From the NCBI GenBank assembly GCA_963760125.1, contig CAVXBV010000014.1:248001-312000 (forward strand): a DNA stretch of 64,000 nt, in the 5' to 3' direction. Below are positions 1-7,150 of this stretch, one piece after another. Origin of the DNA: RYN-111 sp963760125. Lineage in GTDB: Bacteria > Actinomycetota > Actinomycetes > Mycobacteriales > SCTD01. A program made the translations under genes and the position numbers. The notes under the pieces are model-generated. The model searched no databases, was not told where the DNA came from, and saw nothing but the letters and a program-made list of their open reading frames with translations. Positions within the stretch are counted from its first letter, which is position 1, and every line of letters begins with the position of its first letter.

Positions 1-587
1 TGCGTCGTGCGCAGCGCCGCGAGGTGCTCGGCCAGCCCGCCGATCGTCGGGGCGTACGACCGCCCGTTGTCGTTGACGATGATCACGACCGGCAGGTGCG
101 AGGCGGCGATGTTGTTGAGGGCCTCCCAGCACATGCCGCCGGTCAGGGCGCCGTCACCGACGACGGCCACGACGTGCCGCTTCTCCCCGCGCAGCGCAAA
201 GGCCTTGGCCAGCCCGTCGGCGTACGACAGGGCGGTGGAGGCGTGGGAGTTCTCGATGACGTCGTGCTCGGACTCCGCCCGCGACGGGTAGCCCGACATC
301 CCGCCGCGTCGGCGCAGCGTCGCGAACTGCTCGACGCGACCGGTCACGAGCTTGTGGACGTACGCCTGGTGGCCGGTGTCCCACAGGACCTTGTCGCGCG
401 GGCTCTCGAAGACGCGGTGCAGCGCGAGCGTGATCTCGACGACCCCGAGCGACGGCCCCAGGTGCCCGCCGGTGCGGGAGACGGTCTCGACCATGAGGTC
501 GCGGATCTCCGCGGCGAGCACCGGCATCTGCTCGGGGGTGAGGCGCTTGAGGTCGGCAGGTCCGCGGACGGACTCCAACAGGCTCAC
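1..587 (-). CDS. dxs: 1-deoxy-D-xylulose-5-phosphate synthase (5' part, runs off left edge)
   Basis: Only the first 195 residues are present; the gene continues past base 1. DXS condenses pyruvate with glyceraldehyde 3-phosphate using thiamine diphosphate, the first step of the MEP pathway to isoprenoid precursors in the cytosol. The N-terminus has the DXS hallmarks RTGGHLGPSLGVVE, WDTGHQAYVHK and GYPSRAESEHD. The thiamine-diphosphate/Mg motif starts at VGDGALTGG and reaches its Asn in EALNN about 30 residues later. The GTG at 585-587 is chosen because GAGGAG lies about 6 nt upstream and the protein then begins close to where DXS proteins normally begin (SLLESVRGPADLK). The gene upstream on the same strand ends 29 bp away, so the two are probably cotranscribed. 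Confidence 0.97.
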   Translation of the reverse strand, partial: MSLLESVRGPADLKRLTPEQMPVLAAEIRDLMVETVSRTGGHLGPSLGVVEITLALHRVFESPRDKVLWDTGHQAYVHKLVTGRVEQFATLRRRGGMSGYPSRAESEHDVIENSHASTALSYADGLAKAFALRGEKRHVVAVVGDGALTGGMCWEALNNIAASHLPVVIIVNDNGRSYAPTIGGLAEHLAALRTT

Positions 588-616
588 GCGGCGCTCCTCG
601 CTTCGGGGCCCTCAGT

Positions 617-985
617 CTAGAGCCGCGGGACCCATCGCTCGCCACGAAGAGCCGCCTCGAGCAGCGTGATCTGCCTCGCGGTCCGCGCGAGGGCCCGTCC
701 CTCGCGGTCGTACGCGCCGAGGGCTGCCTCGATGACGTCGGGCGGGACGACCCCCCGCAGGTCGGCGCGCAGGGTGCGCAGCCCGTCGCGGGCCGCCTGC
801 GTGGCGCTCTCGACGTGCCCACGCGCGAACCGCGCCAGGACGATCGGGTGCCGCCGCAGCACCTCGTGGGCGCGGTAGTCCGGCGGGCACAGGTCGAACA
901 GCCACGCGACCGCGCTCTGCTCCCAGTCCGGCGCCTGAGGGGGCAGGACCGCCTCGGGCCACGAGGGGGGTACGGCGTCCGGCAC
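617..985 (-). CDS. Conserved hypothetical protein upstream of dxs
   Basis: A 122-residue soluble protein with no signal peptide or membrane segment. I do not recognise a named family. It is rich in Arg and Ala and looks all-helical, with DRE and LRADLRGVVPPDVIEAAL segments. Short proteins of this kind often lie next to dxs in actinobacteria, which is the only hint to its role. It starts at GTG 983-985 and ends 29 bp before dxs on the same strand. A 56-bp gap separates it from the divergent gene at 1042. Third-position GC is high throughout, so I regard it as a real gene of unknown function. Confidence 0.7.
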   Translation of the reverse strand: MPDAVPPSWPEAVLPPQAPDWEQSAVAWLFDLCPPDYRAHEVLRRHPIVLARFARGHVESATQAARDGLRTLRADLRGVVPPDVIEAALGAYDREGRALARTARQITLLEAALRGERWVPRL

Positions 986-1041
986 GTGCGCAACCTAGCC
1001 CGGAGGTCAAGAAACAGGGCGCGTACGCCGATGATTCCCAC

Positions 1042-1617
1042 GTGACGGCCGAGGCGGAGGACCACACGCTCGCACTCCGCGCTGCCGTCCTGCGCCTGCG
1101 CGCCCCCGAGGTGAGCAAGCGCGCACCGGCACCCACGTCGTCGGTGTACGGCCGGGCCGCAGCCGCCGTCCCCGCGGACGTCCGACCCCCCGCGTCCGCG
1201 CACGTCCTGCAGACGAAGGTCCGCAACGTCGAGACCACCGCGCTCATGGCGGGGACCACGATGGCTCTGGTGGTGCTGCCCGATCCCGGCGAGACCCCGC
1301 CGTCGCTCCGGCACAGCCTGGACCTGCTGGTGGCCGGTGGCGCCGAGGTGCTGGTCCTCGGCCAGTCGATCGCGCGCGCGGTCACCCCGGGGCAGGTCCG
1401 CACGGTCCCGCTGCGCGGGGACGACGCCCTCGTCGCCGAGTGGGCCATGATCGCCCTCGGACCGGACAAGCGCGTCGCCTTCCTCGCCCGGCGCCGCGAC
1501 CCGCACGAGTGGGACTGGATCGTGACCCGTGACGCCGTGGCCGTGCAGCGCGCGGGCACCGCGATCCTGGAGCGCGTGCCGTTCCTACGCCTGCGCGTCC
1601 CACTCCTGCAGGACTGA
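1042..1617 (+). CDS. Hypothetical protein, possibly DICT-type sensory domain
   Basis: A 191-residue soluble protein. The central and C-terminal parts (about 65-185) have an alternating strand-helix pattern. The end, with DALVAEWAMIALGP, an FLARRRD segment and then WDWIVTRDAVAVQ, resembles the last third of DICT sensory domains (EW followed by a strand, then LTxD). That match is from memory and weak. The Pro/Ala-rich first 50 residues look unstructured. It starts at GTG 1042 and faces away from the dxs operon. Its last 33 bp overlap the 3' end of glpD on the other strand. It could be a stand-alone ligand sensor, but no partner kinase or regulator is adjacent. Confidence 0.6.
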   Translation: MTAEAEDHTLALRAAVLRLRAPEVSKRAPAPTSSVYGRAAAAVPADVRPPASAHVLQTKVRNVETTALMAGTTMALVVLPDPGETPPSLRHSLDLLVAGGAEVLVLGQSIARAVTPGQVRTVPLRGDDALVAEWAMIALGPDKRVAFLARRRDPHEWDWIVTRDAVAVQRAGTAILERVPFLRLRVPLLQD

Positions 1618-3045
1618 CGCGACCACCGGCGCAGCAGCCTCGGCCCAGGCATCGACCAACGACAGCCGGGTACGGCGCTCCAGCAGGTCCTCGACCGTGA
1701 GCGCCCCTTCCGCCCGCAGGGCCCAGTGCAGCTCGCACTCCAGCACCGGCACGCCCTCGGCCACCGGGGTCTGCGGGCCCGCAGCAGCCACCTCGGCGGC
1801 CTCCGCGCCGTAGCGCCGACCGAGTCGGTCCTGCCGTCGAGGAGCCGCCCCGACCAGCGGCAGGTCCGCGGTCCTGCACGGGAGGTCGGTCAGCAGGTCG
1901 ACCGCGTCCTGCGCCATCTTGCGGTACGTCGTGAGCTTGCCGCCGAGCACCGTCAGCAGGCCGTCGTCGAGCGTCACGGTGTGCCGGCGGGACAGGTCGG
2001 CGGTCCGCCCCTCCGCGCCGGCCACCAGCGGACGCACTCCGGCGAAGCTACCGATCACGTCGTCGCGGGCCAGCGGGACCTCGAGTCCCTGGCTGAGAGT
2101 GTCGAGCAGGAAGGCGATCTCGGGCTCCTGCGCCGTCGGGACCTCGGGCAGCGGTCCGTCGACCGGGTCGTCGGTGAGCCCGACGTGGACCACCCCGTCG
2201 GGGTGCGGCAGCGCGAAGACGAAACGGTTCCGCTCGCCGGGCACGGGGACCGTCATCCCCGCCGTCGGGTGACCCAAGGTGGCGGCGGCCAGCACGAGGT
2301 GCACGCCCTTGCTGGGCCGGAGCGCGGTGCCTGGCGTGACCGTGTCGGCCCAGGCGCCGGTGGCGTTCACGACCGTGCGGGCGCGCGGGGTGAGGGTTGC
2401 GCCGGTCAGCGTGTCCGTGAGGGATCCCCCGTCGTACCGCACCCGGGTGAGGATCCGCGCGCCGAGACCAGCGGCGGTGCGCGCCAGAGCGACGACCAGA
2501 CGGGCGTCGTCCTCCAGCTGGCCGTCCCAGTAGAGCGAAGCGCCCCGCAGACCGGCGGTGCGCACGGCGGGGACGAGGCTGCGCGTCTCGGTGACCCCGA
2601 GGTGCCGCGGCCGCGGCAGGACCGACCGTGGCGTCCGGGCCACGAGGCGGAGAGCGTCCACGGCGAAGGCGCCCGCGTGCACCAGGGCCGCGTCGCGCGG
2701 ACTCACGTCGGCGCCTCCCGGGACCACCATCGGCAAGGCGCGCAACAGGTGCGGTGCGGTCCGCGTCATGAGGGTCCCGCGCTCGCGCGCCGACTCGAGG
2801 GCAAGCCCGACGTCTCCACTGGCGAGGTACCGCAGACCGCCGTGCACCATCTTGCTGCTCCACCGGCTGGTCCCGAAGGCGAGGTCGTCCTTCTCGACGA
2901 GAGCGACGCTCAAGCCGCGGCTGGCGGCATCGAGGGCCACCCCGCAGCCCGTCACGCCGCCGCCCACGACGAGGACGTCGACCTCGCCGCTGGTGAGGGC
3001 GTCGAGGTCGCGGGCCCGGCGGACGGCGTTGAGGTGGGTGCTCAT
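1585..3045 (-). CDS. glpD: FAD-dependent glycerol-3-phosphate dehydrogenase
   Basis: GlpD oxidises sn-glycerol 3-phosphate to dihydroxyacetone phosphate at the membrane and passes electrons to quinones. The 486-residue protein shows the FAD Rossmann motif VVGGGVTGCGVALDAASRG near residue 27. It also has the family signatures TSRWSSKMVHGGLRYL and PSKGVHLVLA, the FADGV-type FALPHPDG and GLTDDP motifs, and a C-terminal GlpD domain beginning after GGKLTTYRKMA. It starts at ATG 3043-3045, which overlaps the stop of the TetR gene in an ATGA. That indicates translational coupling within one transcript. DHAP made here is the substrate side of the alkyl-DHAP-synthase-like enzyme at 3625, so the cluster looks devoted to glycerolipid or ether-lipid metabolism. 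Confidence 0.93.
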   Translation of the reverse strand: MSTHLNAVRRARDLDALTSGEVDVLVVGGGVTGCGVALDAASRGLSVALVEKDDLAFGTSRWSSKMVHGGLRYLASGDVGLALESARERGTLMTRTAPHLLRALPMVVPGGADVSPRDAALVHAGAFAVDALRLVARTPRSVLPRPRHLGVTETRSLVPAVRTAGLRGASLYWDGQLEDDARLVVALARTAAGLGARILTRVRYDGGSLTDTLTGATLTPRARTVVNATGAWADTVTPGTALRPSKGVHLVLAAATLGHPTAGMTVPVPGERNRFVFALPHPDGVVHVGLTDDPVDGPLPEVPTAQEPEIAFLLDTLSQGLEVPLARDDVIGSFAGVRPLVAGAEGRTADLSRRHTVTLDDGLLTVLGGKLTTYRKMAQDAVDLLTDLPCRTADLPLVGAAPRRQDRLGRRYGAEAAEVAAAGPQTPVAEGVPVLECELHWALRAEGALTVEDLLERRTRLSLVDAWAEAAAPVVASVLQEWDAQA

Positions 3046-3608
3046 CGGAGGTAGGCCTCCAGGAGGCAGGTCAGCTCGGCCAGGTCGGCGGGACCGACCA
3101 GCCGGGCGCTGAAGACGAAGGACTGCGCCGTCAGCAGCACGACGGTCGCTGCGGGCTCGAGGTCGAGGACCCGCACGGACCCGTCCGCCTGACCGGCGGC
3201 GAGCTGGAGCAGGACCGCGTCGCGCGCGGCCCGCTGCGTGGAGCCGAAGCGGTCCACGATGAGGGGCAGCAGCAGCTCCGGGTCGAGCTCGAGGATCCGC
3301 TGGTAGAGCGGATGCGCCGCCGTGCGCTCGATGACCTGGACGGCCGCCTGCACCAGTCGCTCCCGGGCGGTGGGGAGGCCGGCAACCTGCTCCTCGACGT
3401 CGGCCAGCACCGCCATGAGCTCGCGGGTCAGCAGGGCGCTCACCAGCCCGTCGAGGTCGGCGAACTGCCGGTACACCGTCATGCGGCTCACGCCCGCGCG
3501 GCGCGCGACGTCGGCCAAGGTCGTGCGGCGCAGCCCGACGTCCAGGACGCAGGCCAGCGCGGCGTCGAGCAGCCCGTCCCCCGGGCTGGTGTGACGTTGT
3601 GACGACAT
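3042..3608 (-). CDS. TetR-family transcriptional regulator of the glpD/alkyl-DHAP cluster
   Basis: A 188-residue TetR repressor. The N-terminal helix-turn-helix (about 13-60) contains TTLADVARRAGVSRMTVYRQFAD, the classic TetR recognition helix. The rest is the ligand-binding all-helical domain. It lies between glpD (4-bp overlap, same strand) and the divergent oxidase gene whose start is only 16 bp away. It most likely controls both directions. TGTGAC/GTCACA inverted repeats overlap its own start codon, which fits autoregulation. The ligand is unknown; a fatty acyl-CoA or glycerol phosphate would suit the neighbours. Confidence 0.9.
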   Translation of the reverse strand: MSSQRHTSPGDGLLDAALACVLDVGLRRTTLADVARRAGVSRMTVYRQFADLDGLVSALLTRELMAVLADVEEQVAGLPTARERLVQAAVQVIERTAAHPLYQRILELDPELLLPLIVDRFGSTQRAARDAVLLQLAAGQADGSVRVLDLEPAATVVLLTAQSFVFSARLVGPADLAELTCLLEAYLR

Positions 3609-3624
3609 CTGTCACACTGTACAC
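3589..3624. promoter_or_regulatory. Candidate TetR operator between divergent genes
   Basis: The 16-bp gap and the first codons of the TetR gene hold repeated GTGAC half-sites. TGTGAC (3598-3603) pairs with GTCACA (3611-3616) across 7 bp, and GTGTGAC (3589-3595) pairs with GTCACAC (3611-3617). A TGTACA stretch follows at 3618-3623. The position overlaps the start codon of the TetR gene and the start of the divergent oxidase gene, where a repressor would block both. Binding is inferred, not shown. Confidence 0.5.
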
Positions 3625-5169
3625 ATGACGCGCTCCCCCGCCGACCCGTTCGCCCTGGTCCATGCCGGCTGGGGTGACCCGGCCAAGCGCCGCGGCCTGC
3701 CCGAGGGAGCCGCGGCCTGGCTCGGTGGCCGGGTCGGTCGCGGTGCCCCCTCCACCCCCGCGCCGGTGGCTCCGCTGCCCCCCTCGCGCCTGTCCGCCGA
3801 GGACGTCACGGCGCTCGGGGCGTCGATCGCGGACGACGACCGGGTCCGGTGCGCCGCCGGTCGGTCCTACCAGGACCTGGTCGCGCTGCGCGGCGGCCGG
3901 TTCGCCGTCCCCGACGGGGTGGTGACGCCCCGCGAGGTCGGGCCGGTGCTGCGCGCCTGCGCCGCCCGCGGGATCGCCGTGGTGCCCTTCGGAGGGGGGA
4001 CGTCGGTCGTCGGCGGCCTGACGCCGGGGGCCGGCGACCACCGCGCCGTCGTGGCGCTTGACCTGAGGCTGCTCGACGCCTTCGAGGTCTCCGAGACCGA
4101 CCTGACGGCCCGCCTCGGGGCCGGGTTGCGCGGACCGCAGGCCGAGGCCCTGCTCAACGCCCGCGGCCTCACCCTGGGCCACTTCCCCCAGTCGTACGAG
4201 CACGCCACCATCGGGGGGTACGCCGCCACCCGGTCGGCCGGACAGGCCTCGACCGGGTACGGCCGCTTCGACAGCCTCGTCGTCGGCCTCACCGTCGAGA
4301 CGCCGGCTGGGCCGCTCGTCCTCGGCCGCGGCGCCGCCACGGCTGCGGGACCGTCGCTGCTGCAGCTGGTGCTGGGCTCGGAGGGGACCTTCGGCGTCAT
4401 CACGTCCGTCACGGTCAAGGTCCGCCGGGTGCCCGCCATGAAGCGGTACGACGCCTGGCTGGTCCGCTCCTGGGAGGACGGCCTGGCCCAGCTGCGCCGA
4501 CTCGAGCAGAGCGGGGTCGTCCCCGACGTCGCGCGGCTGTCCGACCCGGACGAGACGGCGGTCAGCCTGCGCCTGTCGGCTCCTCGCGTCGTCCGCGCCC
4601 TGGGCCGTCGGCGTTGCCTGCTGGTGCTCGGGTGGGAGGGCACGCAGGCGTCGGTGCGGACCCGACGGCGGGCCGCCGCCGTGAAGGGCTGGCGGCTCCC
4701 GGGCGGTGGCGCCGGCTGGGAGCACGGGCGGTACGCCGGGCCCTACCTGCGCGACGACCTGATGGACGCCGGCTTCCTGGCCGAGACGCTCGAGACGTCC
4801 GCGTCGTGGTCCTCGCTCGCCGAGGTCTGGTCGGCGCTGCGGACCGCTCTGGAGGGGGCACTGGGGCGATGCGTGGTCATGACCCACGTGTCGCACCTCT
4901 ACCCGCACGGGGCCTCCCTCTACGTCACGGTCCTGGCAGCCGCCGGGGACGACCCGTCCGCGCAGTGGCAGCGGGCGAAGGACGCCGCGATGCGCGCCCT
5001 CGTCGACCAGGGCGCCACGATCACCCACCACCACGCGGTGGGCACCGACCACCGGGCCTGGCTGCCGGACGAGGTGGGACCCCTCGGCGTCGACGTGCTG
5101 CGCGCAGTGAAGGATGTGCTCGACCCGACCGGGATCCTGAACCCCGGCAAGCTCGTCCCCGACCCGTAG
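3625..5169 (+). CDS. FAD-binding oxidase, alkyldihydroxyacetonephosphate synthase-like
   Basis: A 514-residue member of the FAD_binding_4/FAD-oxidase_C superfamily, closest in layout to alkyl-DHAP synthase, which swaps the acyl chain of acyl-DHAP for a fatty alcohol in ether-lipid synthesis. It has the N-terminal WGDPAKRRGLPEGA element seen in bacterial AgpS proteins. The FAD-binding core includes VVPFGGGTSVVGGL, QSYEHATIGGYAATRSAGQ, TGYGRFDSLVVGL and GSEGTFGVIT. The C-terminus holds HHHAVG (cf. the catalytic His-rich motif) and the terminal DPTGILNPGKLV. It starts at ATG 3625. No Shine-Dalgarno is visible, so it may be leaderless or start from a promoter inside the TetR gene. It is followed after 10 bp by the lipid-kinase gene, probably as an operon. 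Confidence 0.88.
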   Translation: MTRSPADPFALVHAGWGDPAKRRGLPEGAAAWLGGRVGRGAPSTPAPVAPLPPSRLSAEDVTALGASIADDDRVRCAAGRSYQDLVALRGGRFAVPDGVVTPREVGPVLRACAARGIAVVPFGGGTSVVGGLTPGAGDHRAVVALDLRLLDAFEVSETDLTARLGAGLRGPQAEALLNARGLTLGHFPQSYEHATIGGYAATRSAGQASTGYGRFDSLVVGLTVETPAGPLVLGRGAATAAGPSLLQLVLGSEGTFGVITSVTVKVRRVPAMKRYDAWLVRSWEDGLAQLRRLEQSGVVPDVARLSDPDETAVSLRLSAPRVVRALGRRRCLLVLGWEGTQASVRTRRRAAAVKGWRLPGGGAGWEHGRYAGPYLRDDLMDAGFLAETLETSASWSSLAEVWSALRTALEGALGRCVVMTHVSHLYPHGASLYVTVLAAAGDDPSAQWQRAKDAAMRALVDQGATITHHHAVGTDHRAWLPDEVGPLGVDVLRAVKDVLDPTGILNPGKLVPDP

Positions 5170-5179
5170 GAGGAGCGCC

Positions 5180-6040
5180 GTGCGCCTGCAGCTCGTCGTC
5201 AACCCTGCCGCGGGCGGTGGCCGCGGAGCGCGCCTGGTCCCCGAGGTCGAAGGCGCCCTCGCCGGGCACGACCTCGTCGTCACCCCGACCCGCTCCCTCG
5301 CGCACGCCGACGACCTCGTCGCGCAGGCCGTCGGCGACGACCGGGTCGTCGTCGCTCTCGGAGGTGACGGGCTCGTCGGCCGCGTCGCCGGGGCCGTCGT
5401 GGCCCACGGCGGTCTGATGGGCGTCGTCCCCGGCGGGCGAGGCAACGACTTCTGCCGCGCCGTGGGGATCCCGTCCTCACCGGCCGACGCCGCAGCCGCC
5501 CTCCCGACGTACGGCGAGAAGCCGGTCGACGTGGGCTACGCCGGTGGGCGGGCGTTCCTCGGGATCGCGTCGATCGGGTTCGACAGCGAGGTGCAGGAGA
5601 AGGTGCTGACCTCTCGCGTGCCACTGGGCAACCTGATCTACGCCTACGGCTCCCTGGCCGTCGTCGCGAGGTGGCGGCACGCGACGTTCCGCATCACCGT
5701 CGACGGCGAGGCGCAGGTCCTGCGCGGCTGGAACGTCGCGGTGTCCAACTCCGGCAGGTACGGCGGGGGCATGCGCCTGGCCCCGGACGCGTCGGTGACC
5801 GACGGCCTGCTCGACCTCGTGACGACGACGGAGACCTCGCGGTGGCGCTTCCTGAGCGCGTTCCCGAAGGTGTTCCGCGGGACGCACGTGGGTGAGCCGT
5901 CGGTGTCCGTGCGGACCTGCCGCACGGTCACGCTCGACGCGGACCGCCCGTTCCGGGTCTTCGCGGACGGCGACCCGATCGCCAGCCTCCCGTGCGACGT
6001 CACCGTCTCCCCCGGAGCCCTGCGCCTGCTGCTCCCCTGA
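5180..6040 (+). CDS. Diacylglycerol-kinase-family lipid kinase (YegS/DagK type)
   Basis: A 286-residue DAGK-catalytic-domain protein that probably phosphorylates diacylglycerol or a related lipid at the inner membrane face. The nucleotide-binding start VVNPAAGGGRG, the loop ALGGDGLVG and PGGRGNDFCRAVG are visible, followed by GIASIGFDSEVQ and NSGRYGGGMRLAPDA. One oddity is that the usual GGDGT reads GGDGL; that Thr normally helps position the nucleotide. The start is GTG 5180, preceded by AGGAGCGCC. It follows the alkyl-DHAP-synthase-like gene by 10 bp, a pairing that suits phospholipid or ether-lipid synthesis. Its TGA interlocks with the stop of the convergent methyltransferase as TGATCA. 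Confidence 0.85.
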   Translation: MRLQLVVNPAAGGGRGARLVPEVEGALAGHDLVVTPTRSLAHADDLVAQAVGDDRVVVALGGDGLVGRVAGAVVAHGGLMGVVPGGRGNDFCRAVGIPSSPADAAAALPTYGEKPVDVGYAGGRAFLGIASIGFDSEVQEKVLTSRVPLGNLIYAYGSLAVVARWRHATFRITVDGEAQVLRGWNVAVSNSGRYGGGMRLAPDASVTDGLLDLVTTTETSRWRFLSAFPKVFRGTHVGEPSVSVRTCRTVTLDADRPFRVFADGDPIASLPCDVTVSPGALRLLLP

Positions 6041-7150
6041 TCAGGCAGGCGGCGTGAGGACCGACACGATCTCGACGTGCTCGGTCTGGGGGAACAGGTC
6101 GAACGCCCGCAGGGACGCCACCGACCAGCCGGCGTCGAGGAAGACGCGCAGGTCCCGGGCGTACGTCGCGGGGTCGCAGGAGACGTAGGCGAGCGCGCGC
6201 GGGCGCAGCGTCGCGAGCGCCGCCGCCACCTCGAGGCCGGCGCCGGCGCGCGGAGGGTCGAGCACCACGAGGTCTGCCCCCCGGGCCATCCGGTGCACCA
6301 CGGCCGCGGTCACCGACTCCGTACGCACCTTCACCCACGGCTGGTCGTGGCTGTTGCGTGCCGCGTCGGCGCACGCGCGGGAGGACGCCTCGACCGCGAC
6401 GACCGACCCGGTCGGTCCGACGCGGTCGCCGAGCAGGCAGGCGAACAGGCCGACCCCGGCGTAGAGGTCGACGACCGACTCGCCCGGCTGGGCGTCGAGC
6501 CCCTCCAGCACGGCACCGGCCAGCACCGACGGCGCGGACACGTGCACCTGCCAGAACCCACCGGCCGCCACCTCGAAGAACCGCCCGAGCACCTCGACCC
6601 GCAGACCGCCGGAGCCGCGCCCGTCGACGGTGACCGCGCGCTGAGCTCCGACGGCCGCGACCTCGACGACCGTCCCGAGCTCGCCCGGCGGCAGCGGTTC
6701 CACGGCGATCACGCAGCGGTCGACGAGCTCCAGCACCGACGAGCGGTGCCGGTGAAAGCCGATGCCGCGCGCCCACTGGGTGCGGGTGCGCCAGCCCAGC
6801 AGCGGCTGGACCGCCTCGACCGCCCCGTCCCAGGCGAACCCGCCGACGCGCCGCAGCTGCTCGGCCACCAGCGACGCCTTCCACGCCAGCTGCGCGGCCG
6901 GTGACGCGTGCTGCAGGTCGCACCCACCGCACCGGCCCGGCCCCGCGAAGGCGCACGCCGGCTCGACCCGCTCGGGCGAGGGCGACAGGACCTCGACGGC
7001 GTCGGCGCGGACGAACGTCGAGCCCTCCGAGGTGAGCACCACGCGCACCGTCTCCCCGGGTAGGCAGTGGCGGACGAACGCGACCCGCCCGTCGTCGAGG
7101 CGGGCCACGCAGGCACCGCCCGCGGCGGGGGCGCCGACGGTGAGGATCAC
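6041..7150 (-). CDS. Class I SAM-dependent RNA methyltransferase with TRAM domain (TrmA/RumA family)
   Basis: A 369-residue RNA m5U-methyltransferase-type enzyme acting on rRNA or tRNA. Residues 1-65 form a TRAM RNA-binding domain. Cysteines in CAFAGPGRCGGCDLQH match the Fe-S cluster ligands of RumA, with a fourth Cys expected later. The catalytic domain has VVDLYAGVGLFACLL (SAM binding), VVLDPPRAGAG and AYVSCDPATYARDL, where the Cys is the nucleophile, and ends with FDLFPQTEHVE. It starts at GTG 7148-7150, overlapping the APC permease stop as GTGA, so the two are translationally coupled. The same pair is conserved in mycobacteria. The longer open frame upstream of 7150 is only antisense shadow of the permease. 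Confidence 0.9.
   Translation of the reverse strand: MILTVGAPAAGGACVARLDDGRVAFVRHCLPGETVRVVLTSEGSTFVRADAVEVLSPSPERVEPACAFAGPGRCGGCDLQHASPAAQLAWKASLVAEQLRRVGGFAWDGAVEAVQPLLGWRTRTQWARGIGFHRHRSSVLELVDRCVIAVEPLPPGELGTVVEVAAVGAQRAVTVDGRGSGGLRVEVLGRFFEVAAGGFWQVHVSAPSVLAGAVLEGLDAQPGESVVDLYAGVGLFACLLGDRVGPTGSVVAVEASSRACADAARNSHDQPWVKVRTESVTAAVVHRMARGADLVVLDPPRAGAGLEVAAALATLRPRALAYVSCDPATYARDLRVFLDAGWSVASLRAFDLFPQTEHVEIVSVLTPPA

Noticed and set aside
3046..5445. Upstream part of a 1286-residue open frame on the minus strand
   Set aside because: Only the part up to 3045 is glpD. The rest is antisense to the TetR and oxidase genes, has no domain logic, and arises from high GC.
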